Below are positions 6,967-14,240 of a stretch of 14,316 nt of DNA, piece after piece. How positions within the stretch are numbered: the first letter of the stretch is position 1; every line of letters begins with the position of its first letter. Where the stretch lies: contig CP070645.1 of the NCBI GenBank assembly GCA_020354275.1, forward strand, positions 658,659-672,974, in the 5' to 3' direction. The stretch comes from Dehalococcoidales bacterium (GTDB taxonomy: Bacteria; Chloroflexota; Dehalococcoidia; Dehalococcoidales; UBA2162). The position numbers and the translations under genes were made by a program. The notes below the pieces were generated by a model, which was given only the letters and a program-made list of their open reading frames with translations, was not told the origin of the DNA and did no database searches.

Positions 6967-7653
6967 ATGATAGCTGTGAAATGGAAAGCTATCGGAGAAG
7001 GGCTGGTAGGAGCGTCAATCATGGCTGCATCGCTTCTTACCCCTTTTCTCAATGACCGTCGCAGGAAATGGGGTGCCACTGAGGACGAAGTCCAGAGAAG
7101 CTGGCCGGGTGATGACCTGGTGCCTGACCCGAAAGGCACCTACATACATGCCATCACTATCCAGGCCCCTGCTGCCGATGTCTGGCCATGGCTGGTTCAG
7201 ATTGGGCAGGGCCGGGGTGGATTCTACAGCTACGAATTACTGGAGAACCTTATCGGCTGTAAAATGCACAATGCCGATGAGATAGTACCCGAATTACAGC
7301 ACCTTGAGGTCGGGGATAACATCCCAATGCATCCTTCGATAGGTAATCCTTATAAAGTCGCTGTTATCGAGCCGGGACGGGCACTCATCCTTCTAATCAG
7401 AGCCGACATGGAAACAGGGAACACCTTTGAACCCACCGACAAGATACCGGCAAAGTACCAGAATTCCAGCTGGCTTTTCCTCCTGGATGAGAACGACGAC
7501 GGCACCACACGGTTGATTAGCCGTTCGCGTAACGATTGGAACCAGAGCCTGGGCAATACCATTTTTTACGGTCTGTTCGGGCCACTCACTCTGGAGATGG
7601 ACCGCAAGTTGCTGCTAGGCATTAAGCAACGGGCAGAAGGCCACCTAACATAA
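6967..7653 (+). CDS. SRPBCC-superfamily protein (START-like fold), 228 aa
   Basis: The N-terminus has a moderately hydrophobic stretch (about residues 10-28, L-V-G-A-S-I-M-A-A-S-L-L-T-P-F-L) followed by R-R-R-K, which may act as a membrane anchor. From about residue 58, T-Y-I-H-A-I-T-I-Q-A-P-A-A-D-V-W-P-W-L-V-Q-I-G is the first strand and helix of an SRPBCC domain, and G-F-Y-S-Y-E-L-L-E-N-L-I-G is typical of this subgroup. Such proteins bind hydrophobic ligands; the ligand here is unknown. The ATG has GGGGAGG only 3 nt away, which is closer than usual; GTG at codon 4 is an alternative start. It follows the MDR gene by 46 nt and is likely co-transcribed with it. Confidence 0.8.
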   Translation: MIAVKWKAIGEGLVGASIMAASLLTPFLNDRRRKWGATEDEVQRSWPGDDLVPDPKGTYIHAITIQAPAADVWPWLVQIGQGRGGFYSYELLENLIGCKMHNADEIVPELQHLEVGDNIPMHPSIGNPYKVAVIEPGRALILLIRADMETGNTFEPTDKIPAKYQNSSWLFLLDENDDGTTRLISRSRNDWNQSLGNTIFYGLFGPLTLEMDRKLLLGIKQRAEGHLT

Positions 7654-7871
7654 ATCAGCAATTCCTGGAGGAATTCGGGCGCCCTTTTGTTGGTGCGTCT
7701 TCTATTGCATCTTATCTGCAGATTGCATTATTCTGGAACCGGCAACTTATCATGCCTTTTCTAAAAGACGTACTATTTTTTACCCTGGTATGGCCAACTG
7801 ACCGCTAACAAACACTATCGGTTTATAACTTAGTGAAAAATTCCTTCCAGAGGTATGGGTAGAAGCAATAG

Positions 7872-8531
7872 ATGGCCAGCTATGTATTTATGAAAATCCT
7901 TGAATCAGCACCCGCACGGTACGACCGGGGTATCGAGATACTCTCTCTCGGACAGAATAAGCGAGTTCAACGGGAAATAGTAGATAACTACATTGATAGA
8001 GGCGATAGAGTTCTCGAAATTGGCTGCGGTACCGGTTCACTGGCCATATCCTGCGCCGAAAAGGGGGCCTTCGTAGTTGGCATAGATGTATCGTCGCGAA
8101 TGCTGACCGTGGCCAGCCGGAAAATACACGAACACAAACTGACCGAGAAAGTCCAGCTCCAGGAGCTTGGTGCCATCGAAATAGACAAGGTCTTTGAAGA
8201 CGGGAGTTTCGATAAGATTACCGGCACGCTGGTGTTTAGTGAGTTGTATCCTGATGAACGAAGGTATGTTTTGAGGCAGGCATATAGAATCCTGAAACCT
8301 GGTGGTCTTATTGTAATTGCCGACGAGGTGATACCAAGCACACTGTTGAAATGCGTCCTACACCGGTTGATTCGGATTCCTCTGGCCATAATAACCTACA
8401 TTCTCACCCAGACCACGACCAGAGCGCTGAAGGATTTTGATAAAACCTTAACCGAAACAGAATTTGAAATAATCCAGCATAAGAAGAGTATGCTTGACTC
8501 CTTTGCCCTGTTTGTTGCCTTGAAAGAGTAA
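7872..8531 (+). CDS. Class I SAM-dependent methyltransferase next to the HgcAB-like gene
   Basis: A 219-aa methyltransferase. Motif I is V-L-E-I-G-C-G-T-G at 47-55, with D72 in V-G-I-D-V-S as the SAM ribose ligand and L-K-P-G-G-L-I-V-I-A-D at 141-151 as motif post-III. A hydrophobic segment at about 157-178 (L-I-R-I-P-L-A-I-I-T-Y-I-L) could touch the membrane or line a hydrophobic substrate pocket. The N-terminus M-K-I-L-E-S-A-P-A-R-Y-D-R-G suggests that M7 may be the real start; neither start has a strong Shine-Dalgarno. The stop is 8 nt before the HgcAB-like ATG, which indicates one transcript and perhaps translational coupling. A natural inference is that it supplies or accepts methyl groups in the same pathway. 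Not proven. Confidence 0.88.
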   Translation: MASYVFMKILESAPARYDRGIEILSLGQNKRVQREIVDNYIDRGDRVLEIGCGTGSLAISCAEKGAFVVGIDVSSRMLTVASRKIHEHKLTEKVQLQELGAIEIDKVFEDGSFDKITGTLVFSELYPDERRYVLRQAYRILKPGGLIVIADEVIPSTLLKCVLHRLIRIPLAIITYILTQTTTRALKDFDKTLTETEFEIIQHKKSMLDSFALFVALKE

Positions 8532-8539
8532 CCGAAATC

Positions 8540-9619
8540 ATGATAAGGGAAACTATAAGGATCATTCTTGGTACGCTATTCCGGTGGCTTCCTCTCTCCG
8601 TAGAACCCGGTCTGCGAGTCATAGGAAATCCCGATGAGAAGAGCCCTGTTTTTGTCACCGCCAATTTCGATCTTACCCTCAGGCGAGTCCTGAAGCATAT
8701 AAAGAACCTGGACTGCTATCTTCTGGTAGCACCTACACGTGGCATTAATGTCTGGTGTGCTGCTGTGGGTGGTGACTTCACGGCTCACTCCGTAATTTCG
8801 GTCATTAAGACATCGGGCATCAGTGAAATTGTTACGCACAGTCAGGTTATATTACCCCAGCTTTCCGCACCGGGAATTGATGCAGGGTTAGTCAAAACGG
8901 AAACGGGGTGGAACTGTAAATTCGGCCCGGTATACGCCAGAGATATACCCCGATATATAGCCGGGGGTTGTGAAAAAACCAGCGACATGCACCATGTAAG
9001 TTGGTCTCTTATTGACCGACTTGATGTCGGTTACGCCATTTTTATACCAGTATTCCTTGTCATTCTGGTAATCCTGGCCATATTTCTCAGGGCTTGGTTA
9101 TTGGAGTTTGCTGTTTTGAGTCTGGGCACCCTGGCATTAACCTACGGGTTATATCCTTTGATTCCCGGTAAAACAGGATGGTGTAAGTTATTCTTCCTGG
9201 AAGGACTGTTATCCGTGGCACTTATTGCTGTTGTTCTTTCGGGTATCGAGGCCAGAGACTATATTCGTAATCTATTGATAATGGAAATCGGGCTGGTCCT
9301 CATAATCGGGCTGGATTTTACCGGGACAACTCCGTACCAGAAAAGTGAACTGGAACCATGGCTGGTCAGACTGGGCATTCGACGTCTGGGCTTTATGAAT
9401 ATTGGTAACACAGTGAAGATGCCCGGGAGTATAATAGCTATTGACCGGACACGATGCACCGATTGTGGGGTATGTATAGATGTCTGCCCCGTAGGTGTGT
9501 ACCGGATGGAGAATAACGAGCACAGAAAGGTCGCGGTACAGTATCCCAAAGCCTGCGAGGATTGCCAGGCCTGTATTCTACAATGCCCTACCGGGGCGAT
9601 TTCTTTCACTGTAAAATAA
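8540..9619 (+). CDS. hgcAB-like: HgcA-HgcB-like fusion: corrinoid protein + membrane domain + 2x[4Fe-4S] ferredoxin
   Basis: 359 aa. Residues about 21-145 are the corrinoid (CdhD-related) domain of HgcA, with V-E-P-G-L at 21-25, G-N-P-D-E-K-S-P-V-F-V-T-A-N at 29-42, the cap helix N-V-W-C-A-A at 70-75, and L-P-Q-L-S-A-P-G at 105-112 followed by F-G-P-V-Y-A-R-D-I-P. In HgcA the cap-helix Cys (C73 here) is the lower-axial cobalt ligand. Residues about 163-262 hold four or so transmembrane helices. Residues 297-359 are a two-cluster ferredoxin: C306, C309, C312, C316 and C339, C342, C345, C349. Mercury-methylating organisms carry hgcA and hgcB as two genes; here they form one. The usual Gly-Lys after the cap motif is Val-Gly (V76 G77). 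The protein ends ten residues after the last cluster cysteine, so the HgcB tail with its extra mercury-binding cysteines is absent. Weak ribosome site; probably coupled to the methyltransferase 8 nt upstream. Confidence 0.9.
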   Translation: MIRETIRIILGTLFRWLPLSVEPGLRVIGNPDEKSPVFVTANFDLTLRRVLKHIKNLDCYLLVAPTRGINVWCAAVGGDFTAHSVISVIKTSGISEIVTHSQVILPQLSAPGIDAGLVKTETGWNCKFGPVYARDIPRYIAGGCEKTSDMHHVSWSLIDRLDVGYAIFIPVFLVILVILAIFLRAWLLEFAVLSLGTLALTYGLYPLIPGKTGWCKLFFLEGLLSVALIAVVLSGIEARDYIRNLLIMEIGLVLIIGLDFTGTTPYQKSELEPWLVRLGIRRLGFMNIGNTVKMPGSIIAIDRTRCTDCGVCIDVCPVGVYRMENNEHRKVAVQYPKACEDCQACILQCPTGAISFTVK

Positions 9620-9685
9620 TGGGGTATATCAGTTATTGTACTAAGCCACTGTATGAATATTAATTACAGATTCTGGATGTAAATT

Positions 9686-10135
9686 ATGGTAACTCTAGTA
9701 GACTCAATTGAAATAAATACAACCCCAGAACAGGTTTTTAACTGTCTAACCAACCTCAGGTCTGCGAAAGATTACCGGGAATGGCATCCTGACCATACAG
9801 AATGGAAATGGATTGAAGGTGAACCATTTCAGGAAGGTTCCGTAGTGTTTTGCGAAGAATACCTTCATGGTGAACTGCACCGGTTGAAATTTATGTGCAC
9901 CAATACAGTCACCAACGAACTGATAGAATATAAGCCTCTTTTCCCATGGTCACTGATCATGCTGAGTAGTAGTTTTGCCATTGAACCAGAAAGCGAGGGT
10001 GTTTCTATTTTCCGGGCCACTATTAGATTCAGGGGTTTGCCTTTCATTGAGAAGGTCTTTAAAAGTCAATTTGGGGCGATAAGATTACACATGAAAGAAG
10101 AGGGTGAGAACCTAAAGAAGATATTAGAAGGATAG
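9686..10135 (+). CDS. SRPBCC-superfamily protein (polyketide cyclase/dehydrase-like), 149 aa
   Basis: A single START-like domain. The N-terminal strand and helix read S-I-E-I-N-T-T-P-E-Q-V-F-N-C-L-T-N-L (7-24), which is the typical SRPBCC opening; W-H-P-D-H at 34-38 follows. The C-terminal long helix (about 128-149, ending L-H-M-K-E-E-G-E-N-L-K-K-I-L) closes the ligand cavity. Ligand and reaction unknown. The ATG has a GGAT about 7 nt upstream. It is the last gene of the plus-strand block, 66 nt after the HgcAB-like gene, and is the second SRPBCC protein of that block; the two are not close paralogues. Confidence 0.82.
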   Translation: MVTLVDSIEINTTPEQVFNCLTNLRSAKDYREWHPDHTEWKWIEGEPFQEGSVVFCEEYLHGELHRLKFMCTNTVTNELIEYKPLFPWSLIMLSSSFAIEPESEGVSIFRATIRFRGLPFIEKVFKSQFGAIRLHMKEEGENLKKILEG

Positions 10136-10334
10136 GTCACTTTATGTAAAGTGTTAAAAGTTTCTTATGTTGCTGAGTATGACGCGACAAACACCCAGAT
10201 AACTGTACAATGGTAGCTTTAGGCGGTAGTTTTGTATTTTACCTTATTCTTACATAAACCTCATAGAGTTTATCAAAACGGGCATGGAGATGGGTTTGGA
10301 ACTGAACTCCACCGTCCCGAAACGATTTTCCAAG
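10136..10334. other. Convergent intergenic region
   Basis: It lies between the end of the plus-strand block and the tmRNA terminator. Just after the SRPBCC stop are two 7-nt inverted arms, CACTTTA and TAAAGTG, with a 2-nt centre (10138-10153), followed by TTAAAAGTTTCTT. This could be a weak terminator of the plus-strand block. I see nothing else. Confidence 0.35.
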
Positions 10335-10364
10335 AAAAAAACGCTAGCGTAAATGGCTAGTGTT
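10335..10364 (-). terminator. Intrinsic terminator downstream of ssrA
   Basis: On the minus strand, AACACTAGC and GCTAGCGTT (plus arms 10356-10364 and 10340-10348) form a 9-position stem with one A/C mismatch and a 7-nt loop, followed by a run of T (plus-strand A-run 10335-10341). It begins 10 nt after the mature 3' CCA of the tmRNA. Confidence 0.85.
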
Positions 10365-10374
10365 GTCATTTTTC

Positions 10375-10729
10375 TGGTGGAGACGGGGGAGAGTCGAACT
10401 CCCCGTCCAAGAGAAGCTACCCAGAATATCCTACAGGCTTAGTCAGCTCTTTTATCTTGCTGGGCTAACCTCTGCTGACCGAGTTTAGCCAGACCAGCCG
10501 ATAATTCTTTCACCACCCCTATCGACGTCCGGGTGACGGCACCCCAACTTAACGGCACCCAATCCCGACCCATTGAGGCGAGGTCGGGCTGGATGTGCTA
10601 CCTAATTAATTAGGCAGCAACTAATACTGGTTCTTCGCCAGTTATTTTTTACCGCTTGTTTAATGAGGGTAGCGGTACCTCAGCCTGCAATCCTGTAGCA
10701 TACTCCCCCTGTCGAATCCACGCGTCCCC
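10375..10729 (-). ncRNA. ssrA: Transfer-messenger RNA (tmRNA)
   Basis: 355 nt from GGGGACGCGTGGATTCGAC to CGTCTCCACCA. The ends pair as a 7-bp acceptor stem in which the third pair is G-U, the alanine identity element of tRNA-Ala and tmRNA. The T-arm is GGGGAG-TTCGA-CTCTCCCC near the 3' end, and CCA is encoded. The tag reading frame lies at 10610-10639. tmRNA with SmpB rescues ribosomes stalled on broken mRNAs and tags the peptide for proteolysis. No clear -10 element lies before the mature 5' end, and smpB ends 38 nt upstream, so co-transcription and processing are likely. Confidence 0.97.
10610..10639 (-). other. tmRNA tag-peptide reading frame
   Basis: From the inferred resume codon GGC, the frame encodes G-E-E-P-V-L-V-A-A and then TAA. 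The hydrophobic V-A-A end is the kind of degron recognised by ClpXP-type proteases. The resume codon is inferred from tag architecture; the frame is open only from just upstream (a TAA lies four codons before GGC in the same frame). The tag resembles the Gly-Glu-start tag I recall from Dehalococcoides. Confidence 0.8.
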
Positions 10730-10767
10730 ATTGGCTACGGATAGCTACCAGTAAGGCAGCAGTCACA

Positions 10768-11235
10768 TCAGGAATACACCTTGGACCGCTTGCCTTTTAT
10801 AGTCCTTCCCACCTCCCTTTCAACTTCACGGCGGATGATGGACTCCCGCTTATCATACAGCTTCTTACCCCTGGCCAGGGCAATCTCCACCTTGGCCAGA
10901 TTACCCTTTATATATAACCTTAACGGTACCAGCGTCAAGCCCCTTTCCAGAACCTTGCTGGTCAGCATATTTATTTCTTTGCGGTGCATTAACAGCTTCC
11001 GGGGCCTCAGCGGTTCATGGCTCATATAACTGCCGGCAGCATAACGGGCAATATGGGCATTGAGCAGCCACATCTCCCCTTTCTCGGGCCGGACATAGCT
11101 GTCCCCCAGGCTGACCCGCCCCGACCGGACTGATTTTATCTCCGTGCCGGTGAGCACGATGCCGGCCTCAACACTGTCCTCAACGTGATAGTTGTGGCGT
11201 GCTTTACGGTTGGTGGCTACTGTTTTAATATCCAT
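10768..11235 (-). CDS. smpB: SsrA-binding protein SmpB
   Basis: 155 aa, normal family length. The N-terminal N-R-K-A-R-H-N-Y-H-V-E-D-S-V-E-A-G-I (9-26), T-G-T-E-I-K-S-V-R-S-G-R-V-S-L-G-D-S-Y (29-47) and the K-L-Y-D-K-R segment at 125-130 are hallmark SmpB motifs. The basic C-terminal tail enters the mRNA channel and stands in for codon-anticodon pairing during trans-translation. The gene lies 38 nt upstream of ssrA on the same strand, so both partners of the rescue system are probably made from one transcript. The ATG (11233-11235) is only about 14 nt downstream of an extended -10 element, so the leader is very short and the ribosome site (GAAG) weak. Confidence 0.98.
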   Translation of the reverse strand: MDIKTVATNRKARHNYHVEDSVEAGIVLTGTEIKSVRSGRVSLGDSYVRPEKGEMWLLNAHIARYAAGSYMSHEPLRPRKLLMHRKEINMLTSKVLERGLTLVPLRLYIKGNLAKVEIALARGKKLYDKRESIIRREVEREVGRTIKGKRSKVYS

Positions 11236-11249
11236 TACTTCAATATAAA

Positions 11250-11258
11250 ATTATACCA
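11250..11258 (-). promoter_or_regulatory. Extended -10 promoter of smpB(-ssrA)
   Basis: The minus strand reads TGG-TATAAT, a perfect extended -10 element. The hexamer 17 nt upstream (TTCCTA) is only a partial match to TTGACA, as is usual for extended -10 promoters. The predicted start lies near 11243, leaving a leader of about 7-10 nt before the smpB ATG. Confidence 0.65.
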
Positions 11259-11336
11259 TGTCTGAGAACAGGTAGGAAAAAGGCATGGAGGAAAACAGAT
11301 AGGAAACACAGGGAAGAATAAACGGTCAGCAGGTAA

Positions 11337-11354
11337 TCCGGCACCTTCGCCGGA
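11337..11354 (-). terminator. Possible terminator after the Fe-S oxidoreductase gene
   Basis: A 6-bp GC stem, TCCGGC/GCCGGA, with a GAAGGT loop on the minus strand lies 3 nt after the stop codon. The following T-tract is poor (TTACC), so termination may be partial and some read-through into smpB is possible. Confidence 0.4.
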
Positions 11355-11357
11355 CTT

Positions 11358-13379
11358 CTATTCCAGAAGCTGGGCGACCAGTTCGGCTAGGTCCATTGCC
11401 TTTACCGATTCTTCGGCACCCTTGGACTTAATACCGTCCTCGAACATCGAAAGGCAGAAGGGGCAGGCGGTAGCCACGCATTCGGCACCGGTCTCGATAG
11501 CCTGCTCCGCCCGCTTGATGTTGAGCCGCTTGCTGGGCTCTTCCTCCATCCACATATGGCCGCCGCCGGCACCGCAGCAGAAGCTGTTGGTCTTGTTGCG
11601 GGCCATTTCTACCGGTTGCGCGCCGTTGATGGTAGTGACGATATCCCTGGGCTCCTGGTAGATGTCGTTGTAGCGCCCGAGATAGCAGGAGTCGTGGTAG
11701 CAGATGGCCTGACTGCCGTTGGACCCCTTTAACTTGAGCTGACCGCTTCGGATCAGGTCGAGAATAAATTGTGTGTGGTGGACAACCTCGAAATCACCGC
11801 CGAACTGGGGATACTCGTTCTTGAAGGAATGGTACCCGTGGGGGCAGGTCAGCAGTATCTTCCTGACATTATACGACTTCAGCAATTCAATATTTTTCTC
11901 GCAGAGGGTCTGGAAGAGGTATTCGTCACCCATACGGCGGGCGGGGTCACCGCAGCAACCCTCCTCGGTACCGAGTATGCCGAAGTTAATCCCGGCTGCC
12001 TGCAGGATGCGGGTAATAGCACGGCTTACTTTCATATTCCTCTCATCGAGGGCAGCGGCACAGCCAACCCAATAGAGCAGGTCAACATTGCTGTCATCGG
12101 CCAGTACCTTGACATCCATCTCCTCCGCCCACTCCGTCCTGGTGGCGGTGGCTCCCCGGAAGGGGTGGCCCCGGGCATTCAGGCTCTGCAGGGCCTGCTG
12201 CGCTGACTCGGGGAACTGGCTCCTCTCCATGGCCAGGCTGCGGCGCATATCCACCATCTTATCAACGTGTTCAATATAAATGGGGCAGGCCTGCTGGCAG
12301 GCACGGCAGGTGGTGCAATCCCAGATAACTTCATCGGTTATTACCTCATCAATCATATCCGGCCGGGACTCTATCGACTTGCCCACAACCGGCACGGGAT
12401 AGACCTCGTAGAGGTGAGTCTTTAGGTCCTGTATCACCTTCTTGGGACTGAGCGCCTTACCGCTGAAGTAGGCCGGGCAGGCGTCCTGGCAGCGCCCGCA
12501 ACGGGTACAGGCATCGAGGTCCATGAGCTGCTTCCAGGTGAAATGCTCTATTTCAGAAACACCGAATATCTCGGCCGTCTCCAGGTCTATCGGGGTGAGA
12601 GTCCCCTTCGGCTTCAACGAGCGGAAAAACACGTTCAGTGGCGCCAGTAGTATGTGCTGCAAACGGGAACGCATTACCCAGATGTAACCGAACAGCACAA
12701 TGGCTGGCAGGGCATGAAACAGGGTGCGGTGCCAGACCAGTATCTCGTTTTCCGCTTCTGTGATAAAGGTGGGGAAGACATTGGAAATGAGGTAACCGAC
12801 CGGTGACCACATAGCCCAGTCTGTAGGGCTGACATCAGCAATAGCAATACGGAACCCCTTTATCATGAAGCCAGTGAGAATCAGTAAAAATGCCCAGGAA
12901 TAAATAAGGGTATCGTCAGTCACAGTATCCAGACGGTCCGGCTTTTTAATGTAGCGACGGTATATGGCCATCCCGCCGCCGATAAGAATCAATACGGCAC
13001 CGATCTCGGAAATCAGGGAGGCATAGAGGTAGATACTCTGCGGCGGTATTTCTACCCCGCCGAAGGAGAACAGCCTGATTACCTTTCCCAGTATAAGCAG
13101 GGCAGTGCCCCCGAAAATCAGGCTGTGCATTATCCCGGGGAACAGCTCCTTTACCCGCAGAATCCTGATATTGGCAATGGCGACCGCCAGGGTTGTCATC
13201 AGCCGGGCAAACCATTCTTCAGAACGTTTCTCAGGCTGGCCCAGCTTCCAGAGCCGGTACCTCCGGTAGAAGCCAAAAACGAAGAGGGCGCCAATAACCG
13301 GCAGGGCTACCAGAGCCACGATTATTATCGGCATAAATACTTCGGTTAAAAAGGCTTCCTGACCTGCCCAGAATTCCAA
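11358..13379 (-). CDS. Membrane-bound Fe-S oxidoreductase, FadF/EMO/HdrD-like
   Basis: 673 aa in three parts. Residues 1-240 form a NarI/DsrM-like membrane domain with about six helices; His candidates for b-haem ligation are H85, H217 and H222. Residues 288-370 hold two [4Fe-4S] motifs: C291, C294, C297, C301 and C355, C358, C361, C365. Residues 435-645 contain two CCG domains (C440...C475-C476-G...C512 and C565...C601-C602-G...C639-x-x-C642), which in HdrB/HdrD bind noncubane Fe-S clusters. This architecture matches FadF and the electron-transfer-flavoprotein:menaquinone oxidoreductases (EMO); DsrK/HmcF relatives lack the fused membrane part. The likely role is to pass electrons between a soluble donor and the quinone pool. 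Start: TTG at 13379 with GAGGAGGG just upstream; ATG at codon 16 is an alternative. It is last in an operon after a ferredoxin and a small membrane protein. Confidence 0.88.
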   Translation of the reverse strand: MEFWAGQEAFLTEVFMPIIIVALVALPVIGALFVFGFYRRYRLWKLGQPEKRSEEWFARLMTTLAVAIANIRILRVKELFPGIMHSLIFGGTALLILGKVIRLFSFGGVEIPPQSIYLYASLISEIGAVLILIGGGMAIYRRYIKKPDRLDTVTDDTLIYSWAFLLILTGFMIKGFRIAIADVSPTDWAMWSPVGYLISNVFPTFITEAENEILVWHRTLFHALPAIVLFGYIWVMRSRLQHILLAPLNVFFRSLKPKGTLTPIDLETAEIFGVSEIEHFTWKQLMDLDACTRCGRCQDACPAYFSGKALSPKKVIQDLKTHLYEVYPVPVVGKSIESRPDMIDEVITDEVIWDCTTCRACQQACPIYIEHVDKMVDMRRSLAMERSQFPESAQQALQSLNARGHPFRGATATRTEWAEEMDVKVLADDSNVDLLYWVGCAAALDERNMKVSRAITRILQAAGINFGILGTEEGCCGDPARRMGDEYLFQTLCEKNIELLKSYNVRKILLTCPHGYHSFKNEYPQFGGDFEVVHHTQFILDLIRSGQLKLKGSNGSQAICYHDSCYLGRYNDIYQEPRDIVTTINGAQPVEMARNKTNSFCCGAGGGHMWMEEEPSKRLNIKRAEQAIETGAECVATACPFCLSMFEDGIKSKGAEESVKAMDLAELVAQLLE

Positions 13380-13425
13380 ACTGCCCTCCTCTAATTTACG
13401 GTTTTAAGCCCTATGTTTCGCCGGG

Positions 13426-13641
13426 TTATATCGACGGATAAAATGAAGTCAGATGGGCAATAAAAAATACCACGATTAATGTCCCGGCCATTACCATCAC
13501 CATGACTATTGCTTTGTTGTACTTCTGCCCCAGACCCAGGTCAAAAGCGATGAGGCGTACCCCGGCAATCAAAACGGCTATGATTGATGCCAGTATGCCA
13601 ACCTCGATAATAATCGCTATTGTCCTGAGCAATATATCCAC
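13426..13641 (-). CDS. Small two-helix membrane protein, 71 aa
   Basis: Two hydrophobic segments, about residues 6-32 (I-A-I-I-I-E-V-G-I-L-A-S-I-I-A-V-L) and 43-66 (K-A-I-V-M-V-M-V-M-A-G-T-L-I-V-V-F-F), are joined by a short loop with A-F-D-L-G-L-G-Q-K-Y-N-K. There are no Cys or obvious cofactor residues; H63 lies in the second helix. I do not recognise the family. It sits between the ferredoxin gene (23 nt gap) and the membrane Fe-S oxidoreductase gene (46 nt gap) on the same strand, so it is probably an accessory subunit of that membrane complex. Start: GTG with TGGAG about 10 nt upstream. Confidence 0.72.
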   Translation of the reverse strand: MDILLRTIAIIIEVGILASIIAVLIAGVRLIAFDLGLGQKYNKAIVMVMVMAGTLIVVFFIAHLTSFYPSI

Positions 13642-13664
13642 TATCTATATCTCCAGCTGACCAG

Positions 13665-14138
13665 TTACTCTTTTACCCCGGTTACCGGCTCGGGGATGTC
13701 GCTTCCCAGACTGAACTGCTCAATCTTGCATTCGGGGCAGAGTTCAAGCTGGGAGGCCACGGAGCCCTTGCCGTCCCCTAATTTCAGCCGCAGTTGCCTG
13801 ACCATCGCCTGCGAGCCAATAATATTACCGCAGCAACGACAACGGGCCAGGTTATCTTCAAACAGCACCACTGCTGAGTTTTGTAATCTGTCTACTTCAA
13901 GGACACGTTCCAGCTTCAAACATTTCTCCGGGCAAATGCCCTCACACCGTCCGCAGGCGACACACAGGTCATGACGGAAGAGGATGCGACTGCTTTCATC
14001 ACCTGATGAAAGGGTCAGTGCCTCCGTGGGACATTCAATAACGCAGAGACCGCAACCCGAACACCGTGAGCCATCCAGCTCCAGCCGCCAGAAGGGTACC
14101 TTCCCGGCAGTAACCGTAATTCCTGGCGGACTCCCCAA
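13665..14138 (-). CDS. Two-cluster ferredoxin with extra cysteine module
   Basis: 157 aa. Residues 20-75 are a dicluster ferredoxin: C26, C29, C32, C36 and C59, C62, C65, C69, with a further C73. The C-terminal half has a second set, C100-R-C102-C103-G and C134-P-E-C137-K, spaced like a zinc-ribbon or rubredoxin-type knuckle pair, so a further metal site is likely. The protein probably passes electrons to the membrane oxidoreductase encoded downstream. The start is uncertain: the only in-frame start codon is TTG at 14138, directly after a TGA, and the nearest purine-rich site (AGGA) is farther away than normal. Confidence 0.78.
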   Translation of the reverse strand: MGSPPGITVTAGKVPFWRLELDGSRCSGCGLCVIECPTEALTLSSGDESSRILFRHDLCVACGRCEGICPEKCLKLERVLEVDRLQNSAVVLFEDNLARCRCCGNIIGSQAMVRQLRLKLGDGKGSVASQLELCPECKIEQFSLGSDIPEPVTGVKE

Positions 14139-14240
14139 TCAGCTGTTCATTTCCTGAATCAGTACCGCTAATATCAAGCCTTCGTCAGGGAGCGGTGTTA
14201 CTGAAGACCCCTGTAATGGAGTGTTATCCAGGGCAACGGC

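Noticed and set aside
7654..7720. AATTCC/GGAATT and GGGCGCCC with TTTTGTT after the first SRPBCC gene, as a terminator
   Set aside because: The first stem is short and the second is a loop-less palindrome that cannot fold as a normal hairpin; too weak to annotate.
8540..9619. Calling the gene a bona fide mercury methylase
   Set aside because: The cap helix Cys is present, but the following G-K is changed and the HgcB tail cysteines are absent; only an HgcAB-like call is supported.
11422..12206. Long plus-strand open frames over the Fe-S oxidoreductase
   Set aside because: Antisense to the Cys-rich CCG domains of the real gene; high G+C at third positions produces such shadows.
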